Source: JANQQN01 sp964519665 (lineage in GTDB: Bacteria; Myxococcota; Kuafuiibacteriia; Kuafuiibacteriales; Kuafuiibacteriaceae). Taken from it: a DNA stretch of 64,000 nt. How positions within the stretch are numbered: position 1 is the first letter of the stretch; each line of letters opens with the position of its first letter. The position numbers were made by a program, and so were the translations under genes. The notes under the pieces were generated by a model. It was not told the DNA's origin. It ran no database searches and saw nothing but the letters and a program-made list of their open reading frames with translations. The stretch lies in assembly GCA_964519665.1 (NCBI GenBank), contig CAZFIV010000027.1, forward strand, positions 1 to 64,000, given 5' to 3'. Below are positions 14,456 to 24,603 of the stretch, piece after piece.

Positions 14456-15076
14456 TCATGACTCCGAGAACCAGGGCTCGAGATGCTTGCGCATCTGCTC
14501 CCGAGCCCGCTGCAGATCTTTTCGAATCGCTACGTCGGACTTGTGAAAGACCTCCGACAATTCTGCTACCGAGAAACTTGTAAAATAGCGAAGCACCAAG
14601 AGCTCTCGAAAGTACGGCTTCACTTTCCCGAGCGCTTCCTTCACGCGGTCGGCATCTTCATTGGCTTCGACATGCTCGTGGGGACCGGGACCGGGGGCCT
14701 CCGCGAGATCCGGCCACACGTCGGTCAGCGTCTCTCGTCGGTGCCGGCGACGATGGTCGATCGCGACTCGAAGCGCGATCCGTACCAACCACGGAAACAA
14801 ACTGGCTTCCTCTCGAAGTTGGTTCCCCTGCCGTAGCGCACGGATGAAAGCCTCTTGAACGATGTCATCGTCGAGTCCGAGGTCGGCGTGGGTTGCCCGA
14901 ACGACGGCCAGTAGGCGTCCTCCGTATCGAGACAGCAGCTCTTTGCAAGCGGCTTCCTCACCCTGACCCGCCAGTTCGAGCAGCTCTCGATCTCCGAGCG
15001 CTTGGACTTGGAGGGTACTGCGAGACTTCGTCTCGCTCGCCACGCCCCACCGACCCATCAGCCACGCTTGCGCCAT
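14456..15076 (-). CDS. ECF-family RNA polymerase sigma factor
   Basis: 206 residues with sigma region 2 (about 35-105, DLGLDDDIVQEAFIRAL then LFPWLVRIALRVAIDHRRR) and region 4 (about 140-195, YFRELLVLRYFTSFSVAELSEV plus VAIRKDLQRAREQMRKHL as the recognition helix). Region 3 is absent, as in extracytoplasmic-function sigma factors. It directs transcription of envelope or stress genes and is presumably held by the adjacent membrane anti-sigma. The first ATG of the frame is used; two further Met residues or a GTG nearby could be the true start. Confidence 0.9.
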   Translation of the reverse strand: MAQAWLMGRWGVASETKSRSTLQVQALGDRELLELAGQGEEAACKELLSRYGGRLLAVVRATHADLGLDDDIVQEAFIRALRQGNQLREEASLFPWLVRIALRVAIDHRRRHRRETLTDVWPDLAEAPGPGPHEHVEANEDADRVKEALGKVKPYFRELLVLRYFTSFSVAELSEVFHKSDVAIRKDLQRAREQMRKHLEPWFSES

Positions 15077-15085
15077 GGCTCGACT

Positions 15086-16150
15086 CTAAAACCGGAGCCC
15101 CACGAACGCCGACGAGATGAAGCGCTTCTCGTTGAAGCGATCTTCGACGTCGACCGACTCGGCTCCGCGATCTCCCTCTTCGTCTTCGACGATCTGATAG
15201 CGAAGCATCTCGTACGGGTACCAGCTAAAGTCGAAGCCAAAAAAGAAACGCCGCCAGTGGTAGTTGAACCCGATTCCCACCTTCAGCAACACCGACCCCC
15301 CTTGGGCGTTCGGAGCGTCTCGGAGATCGATGTTGTAGCCGAAATGGCCAACGCCGAGCGAAGGAAACACGTCCAAGCGGCTCTTTCGGAACATATGCCA
15401 ACTAAACCCAAGGTCGACCATGTGGGCAAAGCCGTGATTGACGCTGTTGGGGTCGATATCCCCGAGGCCCCACTCGTCGCCAGACAGGACCGTCCGGTCA
15501 TCTTCGTCTTGCACTTCTTGTTGACTGAACCCGGTGCCGCGCAGGTTGAGCTGCAGGCCGACCCGAGACGTCAGCAGCCCCTCGAGACGAAGGCCGCCCA
15601 TTCCGCCGGCGCTGCCCCAGCCGCCGCTCACCGATAGGAGGACGTCTCCCTCCTGGATGTGATTGGGGACTCCCCACCACCAGCCGAGCCGGCCGTCGGC
15701 CTCCACCGAGCAGTTGCAGTCGTCGGCCGGCATCACCGCCGGCGCCGCCGGCGCCTCGGCGACGGCGGCCGCTTCGGGGGCCGGGGCGGGTTTTTCGGGT
15801 TCCGCGGCCGGCGCGGTGTTCTTCTCGTCTCGTCCCTGAACGATGACGTTGACGACCTGAGTGCTCGTGTTTTCGTTGGCGCCGTCGGTCGACTTGGGCG
15901 GCTTCACCGTTCGGACTCGAACGCCGCTCTCTTGACCGTCCAGCTCCTCAAACATTCCCGCCGACCGATCCGATGCCGCCCCGGTCTTCGAGCGTGCAGA
16001 CCGGCCGGACTCAGTGCTTTCATCGAAAAAGTCGCCCTCATCGTCGCCGTCGACGATGACTTCGACCTTGACCGGCGGCGGGGATGCAACGGCCGCGGTC
16101 GGAAGGACCGCGCCGGAGCAAGCGAGCGTTATGAGAATGCGGGCGTTCAT
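15086..16150 (-). CDS. Outer-membrane beta-barrel protein with acidic/Pro-rich linker
   Basis: 354 residues. A signal peptide (cleavage after AAVAS near residue 23), an acidic segment (DGDDEGDFFDES), a Pro/Ala linker (about 110-140) and a C-terminal barrel (about 150-354) of alternating strands (LSVSGGWGSAGGMGGLRLEG, LDVFPSLGVGHFGYNI). It ends in Phe (VGLRF), the outer-membrane assembly signal. It sits 9 bases upstream of the sigma gene and overlaps the preceding gene, so it is likely co-expressed with and controlled by the ECF system. Confidence 0.8.
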   Translation of the reverse strand: MNARILITLACSGAVLPTAAVASPPPVKVEVIVDGDDEGDFFDESTESGRSARSKTGAASDRSAGMFEELDGQESGVRVRTVKPPKSTDGANENTSTQVVNVIVQGRDEKNTAPAAEPEKPAPAPEAAAVAEAPAAPAVMPADDCNCSVEADGRLGWWWGVPNHIQEGDVLLSVSGGWGSAGGMGGLRLEGLLTSRVGLQLNLRGTGFSQQEVQDEDDRTVLSGDEWGLGDIDPNSVNHGFAHMVDLGFSWHMFRKSRLDVFPSLGVGHFGYNIDLRDAPNAQGGSVLLKVGIGFNYHWRRFFFGFDFSWYPYEMLRYQIVEDEEGDRGAESVDVEDRFNEKRFISSAFVGLRF

Positions 16151-17127
16151 GGTTGGACTCCTCGCGACAGCGCGGAATGATCAGTCAAATTCTGTTTTAG
16201 GGAACGCAAGACTCGTCCAGAGAATTGCACCTGTTGAAGAAGAGTTGCGTCACGGTCAGCGAGCCGCGTCTCAACGGCCAGCAACCAGGTCGACCGCTGC
16301 CACATCATGCAATATCGATTGCGCCACTTGAAAAACCAATGGGTGCCGGCACCGAGCCCCGTCTTGGCGGATAACCGGATCTGATTCCGCTGGGCCGCCG
16401 CTTCGATCTGGTTCCAGAGTGCTTCCGCACTCGCTTCATCCTGAAGATGAACCGCCGACACCAGGACCGTCCCCGCGGGACCGCGGTAGCCCCGCTGAAA
16501 CGCACCGCGGACTTTCCCACTGATGAACGTCAGATGGGCCACGCCCCCGAAGGTGAGCTCTTCGGGCTGGTCGAGCGCCCTTCGCAGCTCCAGGCCGAGA
16601 CCCGGATGCCACTCGTCGAGGCCCGAGAGCGTGAGCTGCGGCTCGGGAACGAATCGGTCGAAGGGAAGCACCCGCTTCATGAGCTCGAGCGAAGCCGTCG
16701 ACCCGTGGGTCCGCTTCAGGCTCAAGGTGGTGGAGCCTTCCTCGAGCTCGAGCTCGTCGCCAAGGCGCAACCGCTCGGCGCCGGGGCCGACATAGACGGA
16801 GCCATTCAAGGCGATGAGCGGGGGAAGAACGGCGCCCGGCTCGACCACCAAGCGGCCTCGGTGCAGGGTCACCGATCCTAACACGACGGACCGGCGGTGG
16901 AGGGTGACCTCGGAGTCGACCGCGTAGATATGCCCACGCACGACCCCCTCGACGCTTAGCCGGCTGTCGACGGCGACCACATCGCCGACGGCCCGGTCGA
17001 TGTCGACCGCCGCCGTACTACCGACGGTTCGAAGATGGTCGACCTCTGCCGCGACCGCGCTGCGGTCGGCCACCAGTAGAACGACGCCCACCAGCAAGAG
17101 GTTTCGCGTTACCGCCATTGCCCCCAC
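16147..17127 (-). CDS. Exported protein with bactofilin-like beta-helix repeats
   Basis: 326 residues with a signal peptide (MAVTRNLLLVGVVLLVADRS). Residues about 40-130 show short Val/Gly repeats (GDVVAVDSRLSVEGVVRG, HIYAVDSEVTLHRRSVV, GSVTLHRGRLVVEPGA) like polymer-forming bactofilin or right-handed beta-helix domains. The C-terminal half is mixed alpha/beta with a charged end. No enzyme motif. It is the first gene of the five-gene ECF operon and overlaps the outer-membrane gene by 4 bases. An internal ATG at 17118 may be the true start. Confidence 0.7.
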   Translation of the reverse strand: MGAMAVTRNLLLVGVVLLVADRSAVAAEVDHLRTVGSTAAVDIDRAVGDVVAVDSRLSVEGVVRGHIYAVDSEVTLHRRSVVLGSVTLHRGRLVVEPGAVLPPLIALNGSVYVGPGAERLRLGDELELEEGSTTLSLKRTHGSTASLELMKRVLPFDRFVPEPQLTLSGLDEWHPGLGLELRRALDQPEELTFGGVAHLTFISGKVRGAFQRGYRGPAGTVLVSAVHLQDEASAEALWNQIEAAAQRNQIRLSAKTGLGAGTHWFFKWRNRYCMMWQRSTWLLAVETRLADRDATLLQQVQFSGRVLRSLKQNLTDHSALSRGVQP

Positions 17128-17211
17128 AGACGGTTGTCGTCCCCGGGACGTGACGCGTCGAGCGCTTGCGGGCCGTCACTTTTAACAGTTCGAGGTAGGT
17201 CGGACGATGCC

Positions 17212-18630
<1,419 letters not shown>

Positions 18631-18639
18631 CGCTTCGTC

Positions 18640-18993
18640 TCACTTCTTCTTTTGCTGGAACATGCCCAGCATGCGGTGGGTGACCATGAAGCCGCCGACC
18701 ACGTTGATCGTCGCGAACACGACGGCGATGAAGCCGATCCAGTCGGTCATCAGATAGTCGGCGCCTTGAACGCCGGCCAGGATGAGCGCACCCGCCACCG
18801 TGATCCCCGAGATCGCGTTCGAGCCCGACATCAACGGCGTGTGAAGCGTTGGCGGTACTTTGGTGATGATTTCGAAGCCGACAAAGACGGCCAAGACGAA
18901 GACCGTGATGCCGATGACCAGCATCTGGGCTTCGTTGGCCGCTTGGGCGGCCTCGCTGGCCGCATTCGCGGCCTGGGTCGCTGCCTCGTTCAT
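18640..18993 (-). CDS. pntAB: NAD(P) transhydrogenase subunit alpha part 2
   Basis: 117-residue membrane part of the split alpha subunit. After an Ala-rich amphipathic N terminus come three or four helices (MLVIGITVFVLAVFVGFEII, SNAISGITVAGALILAG, WIGFIAVVFATINVVGGFMV) with the conserved VPPTLHTPLMSG turn. It forms the proton channel together with PntB. Overlaps pntAA by 4 bases. A separate alpha-2 subunit is the arrangement of the three-subunit enzymes found in many alphaproteobacteria and deltaproteobacteria. Confidence 0.95.
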   Translation of the reverse strand: MNEAATQAANAASEAAQAANEAQMLVIGITVFVLAVFVGFEIITKVPPTLHTPLMSGSNAISGITVAGALILAGVQGADYLMTDWIGFIAVVFATINVVGGFMVTHRMLGMFQQKKK

Positions 18994-20183
18994 GCCGTCA
19001 CCTCCTTTTCGGCCGGCTGCTCGAGCGCCGGCAACTCCAACACCTCGCGGACGCGCGGATGCACGATCGCTTTGTCTTTGGTCATCACGACCCCCTGGGT
19101 GATCTCGTCGCTCATGTCGAACTGGAGCTCACCTTCCTTGGTCAGGAGGTGCTGAAGGAGAGTGACGACGTTCTTTCCGTACATCTGGCTCGCGTGAAAG
19201 GGGGCTCCGGCCACGATGTTGGTGGGCCCCAGGATCGTGACGCCGTGCTCGACGACCACTTCGTCGGCTTTGGTGAGTTCGCAGTTGCCGCCTCGCTCCG
19301 CCGCCAGGTCTACGATGACCGAACCGGGAGCCATCTGTTCGACCATCTCGGCGGTCACGAGGACGGGCGACTTCTTACCCGGAATCGCTGCGGTCGTGAT
19401 GACCACATCGCTGTCCTTGACCACCTCGGTCATGAGTTCTCGCTGCTTGCGATAGAAATCTTCACCGAGCGCCTTCGCGTAACCGCCCTTGTCTTCCGCT
19501 TCGCCGGCGTCGACCTCGAGCTCGACGAATTTAGCGCCCACCGAAATGACCTGGTCTTTTACGGCCGAGCGGACGTCGTACGCCCGCACGACGGCGCCCA
19601 GGCGCTTGGCCGTCGCACATGCCTGCAGACCCGCCACTCCCGCGCCGATGACGAAAGCCTTCGCCGCCGACAACGTACCCGCGGCGGTCATCATCATCGG
19701 GAACAACCGGGGAAGATGGTTGGCCGCCAGCAAGACGGCCCGATAGCCGGCGATCGTGGCCATCGAAGACAGGGCATCCATGCTCTGCGCGCGCGTGATG
19801 CGGGGAATGAGCTCCATTCCGATGAGCAGCACGCCTTTGGCCGCAAGCTGGCCAGCCGCTTCCGATTTCGAGAGCGGGTCCGACAGCCCCAGCACGACTT
19901 GCCCGTCGCGAACCAAGTCGAGGTCGCTCTGCCCCGCATTGGTATTGGCACCGAGCGTCCGGACTTGCGTGACCACATCGGCCGCCTCGAACACTTCTTT
20001 GCGGGTCGCCAAGATCTTTGCGCCGACGGCTTCGAACGCGGCGTCCGGATAACCCGCCGCCTCCCCGGCGCCCGCCTCGACGACGATCTCGACCTTGGCG
20101 GTGGTCAGTGGTTTCAGAACAGATGGAACCAACGCCACGCGGGTCTCGCCCGGGTAGGTTTCCTTCGGAACTCCTATGATCAT
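18990..20183 (-). CDS. pntAA: NAD(P) transhydrogenase subunit alpha part 1
   Basis: 397-residue soluble NAD(H)-binding subunit. Starts MIIGVPKETYPGETRVALVP, the family opening. The dinucleotide fold is VIGAGVAGLQACATAKRLGA, followed by YDVRSAVKDQVISVGAKF, PGKKSPVLVTAEMV and VDLAAERGGNCE. I start at ATG 20183; the longer frame adds 33 residues with no resemblance to the family. No strong ribosome binding site is visible. The 95-base gap to the upstream quinone-oxidoreductase-like gene could hold a promoter for pnt. Confidence 0.95.
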   Translation of the reverse strand: MIIGVPKETYPGETRVALVPSVLKPLTTAKVEIVVEAGAGEAAGYPDAAFEAVGAKILATRKEVFEAADVVTQVRTLGANTNAGQSDLDLVRDGQVVLGLSDPLSKSEAAGQLAAKGVLLIGMELIPRITRAQSMDALSSMATIAGYRAVLLAANHLPRLFPMMMTAAGTLSAAKAFVIGAGVAGLQACATAKRLGAVVRAYDVRSAVKDQVISVGAKFVELEVDAGEAEDKGGYAKALGEDFYRKQRELMTEVVKDSDVVITTAAIPGKKSPVLVTAEMVEQMAPGSVIVDLAAERGGNCELTKADEVVVEHGVTILGPTNIVAGAPFHASQMYGKNVVTLLQHLLTKEGELQFDMSDEITQGVVMTKDKAIVHPRVREVLELPALEQPAEKEVTA

Positions 20184-20278
20184 GCAGCTACACCCATAGC
20201 GGGGGTTCGTTAGCCCAGGCCACACCCTGCGTCCAGCAAACGACGAACGACGGCGTTCGCATTGAGGTATGCGGTTGC

Positions 20279-21295
20279 TCAATCGGGAGTCAGGATGACT
20301 TTCCCAAGGTTCTCGCGGTCATGCAGGATCCGGTGGGCTTCCCCTGCGTTCGAGAAGGGCACGATCGCATGAACCCGCGGTCGCAATTTGCCTTGCTCCC
20401 AGAGCGCGAACAGCTGGTCCAGCCAGCCCGCCAGTCGCTCCGTCTCCGTCCACATGCGCCCCATGTTGACCCCCATGACGCCTTTGTTGGCGTCGATCAG
20501 GGATACGGGGTTGATATCGAGCCACGGTATCTGAGCGATGCTCTGCAGGTACTTCCAGAAACTCTTTCGCGGGCCGGGAACCGCCGACGAGAATCCGTAG
20601 CACACCAGAAGACCGCCGGTCCTGAGCAGGCGCAAGCCCTTGGCCCAGGATTCCCCACCGATGGGATCGAGCACGAGGTCGAACGGAGGCCCCTGCGACA
20701 GGGCCGCCTCGTAATCCTGATGCCGCGCGTCCACGAGCTGCGTGTATCCCAGCGCATACAGGCGCTCATGCTTGCCGACCGACGCGGTGCCGATCGCGGT
20801 GGCCCCCCGGCGGAGAACCAGGTCGAGGCAGGTCAAACCGACCCCTCCGCCCGCTCCGTGAATGAGAACCCGGTCGCCCTCGCGAACCCGACCCATTTCT
20901 TCGATGAGCATCCACGCGGTCAGTCCGGTCACTGGGATCGCCGCCGCGGTCACCGCATCGAGGCCCGGCGGTCTGGCCACGGCTTGAGCGTCGGTCACGA
21001 CGGCGTGGGTCGTATACCCTCCGAATTGGGTCACGGCGACCACCGGCTCGCCCAAGCGACGGCTCGGCACCCCGAGCCCTACCGCGTCGATGACCCCCGC
21101 GACCTCGTAACCGACCACCGCCGGCAGCGGTGGAGCATCGCGATAGACGCCGACACGCGCCATCAGGTCGGCGAAGTTCACGCCGGCCGCTTCGACTCGA
21201 ATCCTGACTTCGCCGAGCCCCGGCTCGGGGTCGGCCGCATCACGAACCTCGAGGACCTCCGGCCCGCCTGTATACGGAATCCAGATCTGCTTCAT
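20279..21295 (-). CDS. Zinc-independent quinone-oxidoreductase-like (MDR) enzyme
   Basis: 338-residue medium-chain dehydrogenase/reductase. GroES-like N domain (GLGEVRIRVEAAGVNFADLM), then the Rossmann domain with VLIHGAGGGVGLTCLDLV, the AXXGXXG-type NADPH site. No structural-zinc Cys cluster. The GFSSAVPG...KYLQSIAQIPW insertion resembles VAT-1-like reductases. It is NADPH-dependent by inference. ATG 21295 overlaps the nth stop by 4 bases, and it precedes the transhydrogenase genes, which supply NADPH. Confidence 0.85.
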   Translation of the reverse strand: MKQIWIPYTGGPEVLEVRDAADPEPGLGEVRIRVEAAGVNFADLMARVGVYRDAPPLPAVVGYEVAGVIDAVGLGVPSRRLGEPVVAVTQFGGYTTHAVVTDAQAVARPPGLDAVTAAAIPVTGLTAWMLIEEMGRVREGDRVLIHGAGGGVGLTCLDLVLRRGATAIGTASVGKHERLYALGYTQLVDARHQDYEAALSQGPPFDLVLDPIGGESWAKGLRLLRTGGLLVCYGFSSAVPGPRKSFWKYLQSIAQIPWLDINPVSLIDANKGVMGVNMGRMWTETERLAGWLDQLFALWEQGKLRPRVHAIVPFSNAGEAHRILHDRENLGKVILTPD

Positions 21296-22032
21296 GTCGG
21301 AGGCCGGCTTCGCAGACGTTTCGGTCCTGCCTTGGTCGACGGTGCAGACTTCGGTTTGCCCCCGCGCTGCCGGAGCTCGGCGTTTCGACGGGCCTCTTCC
21401 AGCATTCGTTTCTTGGTCGCCGCCCAGCCGCAGATCGGGCATTCCGCCAGGTCGTGATAGAGAGCGGGGCAAAACTCTCGGCCGAAGTAGATGATTTGAA
21501 GGTGAAGCTTCGCCCACGTCGATCGGTCGAACAGCTTTTTCAGGTCGGTCTCGGTCTGGTCGGGGGTCTTGGCCAGCGACAGTCCCCATCGACCCGCCAG
21601 CCGCTGGATGTGGGTGTCGACCGGAAATGCGGGCTCTCCGAAAGCCTGAGCCACCACTACGTTGGCGGTTTTCCGCCCGACGCCCGGCAACGCGATCAAG
21701 GCCTCGAACGACGCGGGCACCTGGCCGTGGTGCTCATCGAGGATGCGGCGAGACAACCCCGCGAGGGCCTTCGCTTTTTGCGGGGCGAGGCCTATCTGTC
21801 GGATCAGGCTCTGGATCTCTTCGACCGGCCGGGCGGCCATCTCGGCCGGCGACCCGGCGACCTCGAACAAGGCCGGAGTGACCTCGTTGACCTTCTTGTC
21901 GGTGGTTTGGGCCGACAGCACGACCGCCACCAGCAATTGGAAGCTGTCGGCGTGGTCGAGCGGAATCGGTGGCTCCGGGTACAGCTCCTCGAGAATCGAT
22001 AGAATTTTCGAGGCCTTGTCGGCTTTCTTCAT
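21292..22032 (-). CDS. nth: Endonuclease III, with incomplete iron-sulphur cysteine set
   Basis: 246-residue DNA glycosylase/AP lyase for oxidised pyrimidines. The helix-hairpin-helix holds the catalytic Lys (LPGVGRKTANVV), and VDTHIQRLAGRW holds the catalytic Asp. The cluster loop is unusual: family members have four Cys (C-x6-C-x2-C-x5-C); here three are visible, one in GREFCP and two in ECPICGW, and the fourth is missing. A Lys/Arg-rich tail of 40 residues follows. ATG 22032 overlaps the stop of the upstream CoA-binding gene. Confidence 0.9.
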   Translation of the reverse strand: MKKADKASKILSILEELYPEPPIPLDHADSFQLLVAVVLSAQTTDKKVNEVTPALFEVAGSPAEMAARPVEEIQSLIRQIGLAPQKAKALAGLSRRILDEHHGQVPASFEALIALPGVGRKTANVVVAQAFGEPAFPVDTHIQRLAGRWGLSLAKTPDQTETDLKKLFDRSTWAKLHLQIIYFGREFCPALYHDLAECPICGWAATKKRMLEEARRNAELRQRGGKPKSAPSTKAGPKRLRSRPPT

Positions 22033-22445
22033 CGACGTCGAGCGCCCTGCGTTTCCACCATGACGCACGGCCCGACCAAAACCTGGTCGAATCGACCCCG
22101 AACCCACTTCAGCACGCCCTCATCGTAGGAACCAGGCTGGAACCAGATGAGCGCGTCTCGGTCGGGGTCGAGAGGTGCCAAGGCCGCCTCGACCTTGTGC
22201 GGGGGCACCACCACGCTCACGATGTGTAGCGGGTCTGGAACGTGGTCGACGGTCGCGACCACCGGCCGGCCGTTGAGCTCGACCTCTTTCGGATTCACGG
22301 GCCAAACCTCGAAACCCTTTGCCACCAGGTCCGCCAGAATGATCGCGCCGAACTTGTGGCGCCGCCGACTCGCCCCTATGAGTGCGATGCGGAGGTCGGC
22401 AGGATTCATCTCCAGCAAAGAGAAGACGGTGCTCGTCACGACCAT
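22029..22445 (-). CDS. CoA-binding-domain protein
   Basis: 138-residue single Rossmann domain of the CoA_binding_2 (YccU-like) type: RIALIGASRRRHKFGAIILADL, VWPVNPKEVELNG, VSVVVPPHKVEAAL and LIWFQPGSYDEGVL. These small proteins bind CoA, but their role is mostly unknown. Starts at ATG 22445 behind a good GGAGGTGAG ribosome binding site. It heads the minus-strand run that leads through nth to pnt. The divergent ChaN-like gene begins 24 bases away. Confidence 0.88.
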   Translation of the reverse strand: MVVTSTVFSLLEMNPADLRIALIGASRRRHKFGAIILADLVAKGFEVWPVNPKEVELNGRPVVATVDHVPDPLHIVSVVVPPHKVEAALAPLDPDRDALIWFQPGSYDEGVLKWVRGRFDQVLVGPCVMVETQGARRR

Positions 22446-22469
22446 CGGCTCACCTCCACCCGCGGTGCC

Positions 22470-23522
22470 ATGCTCCCTATCCACGTGCCTTCAGCCAGAC
22501 TCACCGGCGTCCTCGCCCTCGCCCTCGCATCCGCCTGCGCCCATGGAGCCAAAGCTCCGCCCGGCCCCGGCGAGACGTTTTCGGACCCGGGCCCCCTAGC
22601 CCAGGCGTGGCGTCTGCCGAGCCGATGTGTCAAGGCGGATGGCACGGTCCTGGACGAAACCGACTTCTACCGAGAGCTCACCGGGGTGCGAGCGGTCTAT
22701 GTGGCGGAGCAGCATTCGAGTCCGCACGACCACGCGGTCCAGATCCAGGTGATTCATGGGCTGTTTCAGCAGAACTCGTCGATGGTCATCGGCCTCGAAA
22801 TGGTGAAGCGCCCGTTTCAGGTCTGGCTAGACCGGTACATCGCGGGCGAGGTGGACGAGGACACCCTGCTCGAGGGCACCGAGTGGCGGCGCCGGTGGGG
22901 CTTCGACTTCGCCCTCTATCGCCCCATCCTCACCTTCGCTCGTGACCACGGCATCCGGGTCGTCGCGCTCAACATCCGGGACGAGATCACTCGCCAGGTC
23001 GCCGTCGGTGGCATCGATAGCCTCTCGGACGAAGACCGCGCTCGCCTGCCGGAGATCGACTTCTCCGACCGGGAGCACCGCGCAATGGTGCGGTCGGTCT
23101 TCGACCGACACGGCGGAGGCGGCAAGATGACCTTCGACAACTTCTACACGGCCCAGCTGCTGTGGGACGAAACCATGGCCACCGAGGTCGCCCGAGTCAT
23201 GAATGCGCCCGATGCACCGGCGGTGATGGTGGTCCTCGCCGGTTCGGGACATGTTCGACACGGGTACGGAATTCCCAATCGAGCCGCGCGTCGAGGCGTC
23301 GCTCCGTATAAGACGGTGCTGCCCGTCCTGCTCGAAAAGGCGCGACAACCGGTGGCCGACATGGCCATGGGCGGGGTCGCCGACTACCTGTGGGTGATGT
23401 CCGGCGACGAACGGAACCTGCCTCGGGTCGGGCCCCACCCGCATCCCACGGAGCCATCACCCGGATCTCGGCCCTCGTCGATGCCCACCGCCGGCTTGAC
23501 GGGTCCGGTTCGGGCTCCGTAG
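22470..23522 (+). CDS. ChaN/TraB-like lipoprotein (haem/iron related)
   Basis: 350 residues. A hydrophobic leader ends in ALASAC, a lipobox-like site (Cys near residue 23), so the protein is probably lipid-anchored. The central domain (about 50-300) has YVAEQHSSPHDHAVQIQVI and IGLEMVKRPFQ, then VVLAGSGHVRHGYGIP, as in ChaN-like iron-regulated proteins that bind haem. The tail is Pro-rich. ATG 22470 was picked over the long upstream frame because it begins with the signal peptide. Substrate unproved. Confidence 0.85.
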   Translation: MLPIHVPSARLTGVLALALASACAHGAKAPPGPGETFSDPGPLAQAWRLPSRCVKADGTVLDETDFYRELTGVRAVYVAEQHSSPHDHAVQIQVIHGLFQQNSSMVIGLEMVKRPFQVWLDRYIAGEVDEDTLLEGTEWRRRWGFDFALYRPILTFARDHGIRVVALNIRDEITRQVAVGGIDSLSDEDRARLPEIDFSDREHRAMVRSVFDRHGGGGKMTFDNFYTAQLLWDETMATEVARVMNAPDAPAVMVVLAGSGHVRHGYGIPNRAARRGVAPYKTVLPVLLEKARQPVADMAMGGVADYLWVMSGDERNLPRVGPHPHPTEPSPGSRPSSMPTAGLTGPVRAP

Positions 23523-23613
23523 CCGCGCTCGGCGCGCATCCCGCTCCGTCCCGCGGGGCGTCGATCCCACGTCCGCCGGATGACCGCGTCGCTCGCGTAC
23601 TCGACGTCGCGGC

Positions 23614-24531
23614 TCAACCGTTCACTGCGGGCGCCGGGCGGGCGGACCAGTCTACTTCGAACAACTGCCGCAGGTCCGTCAGCCGAGCGATCCGTCGATG
23701 GATGTCTTCGGTCCCGTCGAGCCAGCCCCAGGACCGCTCCGGGTGATTCCGGAGCAACCAAGCGCCGTGCACGGCCCCCTTGCGCATCAGAGGCTCGACG
23801 TCGTTCGTGAGGCTGTCGCCGATGGCGATCGTCTTCGACAGATCGACCGGCGTCCCGAGCTTGGCTTCGAAGGCGGCCACGACCGCATCATAGAATCGCT
23901 CGTCGGGTTTTCCGACGGGATCCCCCACCGAGATGTCGCGTGGATAGAGGCCCAGCCGTTCCAGAAGCGACAGCCGCCGGTGCTTTTCGGCGACGGCGTG
24001 GTCGGGATCATATCGAAAGGTCTCAGAGGCTTCGTCGTAGCGCAGAAACCCGTCGCTGTTGGTGGCCAGCTGTACCGGGATGCCGGCCTCGTGCAGCGCG
24101 GTCATCACCTGCTCGGCGTCGGGGAGGATTTGAGTCATCTCCCTCACCGTTCGCCAATACGTGTCGTCGACGATCCGATGGATGAGGGCGCCGGTCACGG
24201 GGACGCCGTGACGCTCCATCGCCACGGCGAGAAGGGTCTGCCGCGACCAGATCTTCACCTCGTGGCCCTCTTCGGTCACGCCGCGCTGCCAGCGGGTGAT
24301 GGCCGCCCGGCGCGCCTCGTACGGAGGGTGTTGATAGCCCGGTGGAGCGCGAAGCTGCCCTCGCAGGTCGGCGTAGCCCTGGACGAAGTCCGCGTGGACC
24401 GCGGCGCCCACCGACTCACCGAGAGCCTCGACCAGCGGAGCTCGACACGCTGCCTGGGCGGCCCTGGCGAGGTTGTCCATGTCGACCACGACATCATCGA
24501 CGTCGAAGATCGCGAATGCGTGAGGAATCAT
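23614..24531 (-). CDS. HAD-superfamily hydrolase
   Basis: 305-residue haloacid-dehalogenase-like phosphatase. Motif I FDVDDVVVDMD carries the nucleophile Asp and acid Asp, motif II ATNSDG, motif III Lys in VGKPDERFYDAV, motif IV IGDSLTNDVEPL. A large helical cap lies between residues 20 and 150. Substrate unknown. Its start ATG 24531 is 72 bases from the stop of the upstream CULT-domain gene on the same strand, so the two may be co-transcribed. Confidence 0.88.
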   Translation of the reverse strand: MIPHAFAIFDVDDVVVDMDNLARAAQAACRAPLVEALGESVGAAVHADFVQGYADLRGQLRAPPGYQHPPYEARRAAITRWQRGVTEEGHEVKIWSRQTLLAVAMERHGVPVTGALIHRIVDDTYWRTVREMTQILPDAEQVMTALHEAGIPVQLATNSDGFLRYDEASETFRYDPDHAVAEKHRRLSLLERLGLYPRDISVGDPVGKPDERFYDAVVAAFEAKLGTPVDLSKTIAIGDSLTNDVEPLMRKGAVHGAWLLRNHPERSWGWLDGTEDIHRRIARLTDLRQLFEVDWSARPAPAVNG

Positions 24532-24603
24532 GGGCCCCGAGACGTTACCCGCGACCGATCCGACAAGCGAGGTGGACGCGACGGGGGTGCTCCAATGAGG
24601 ACC

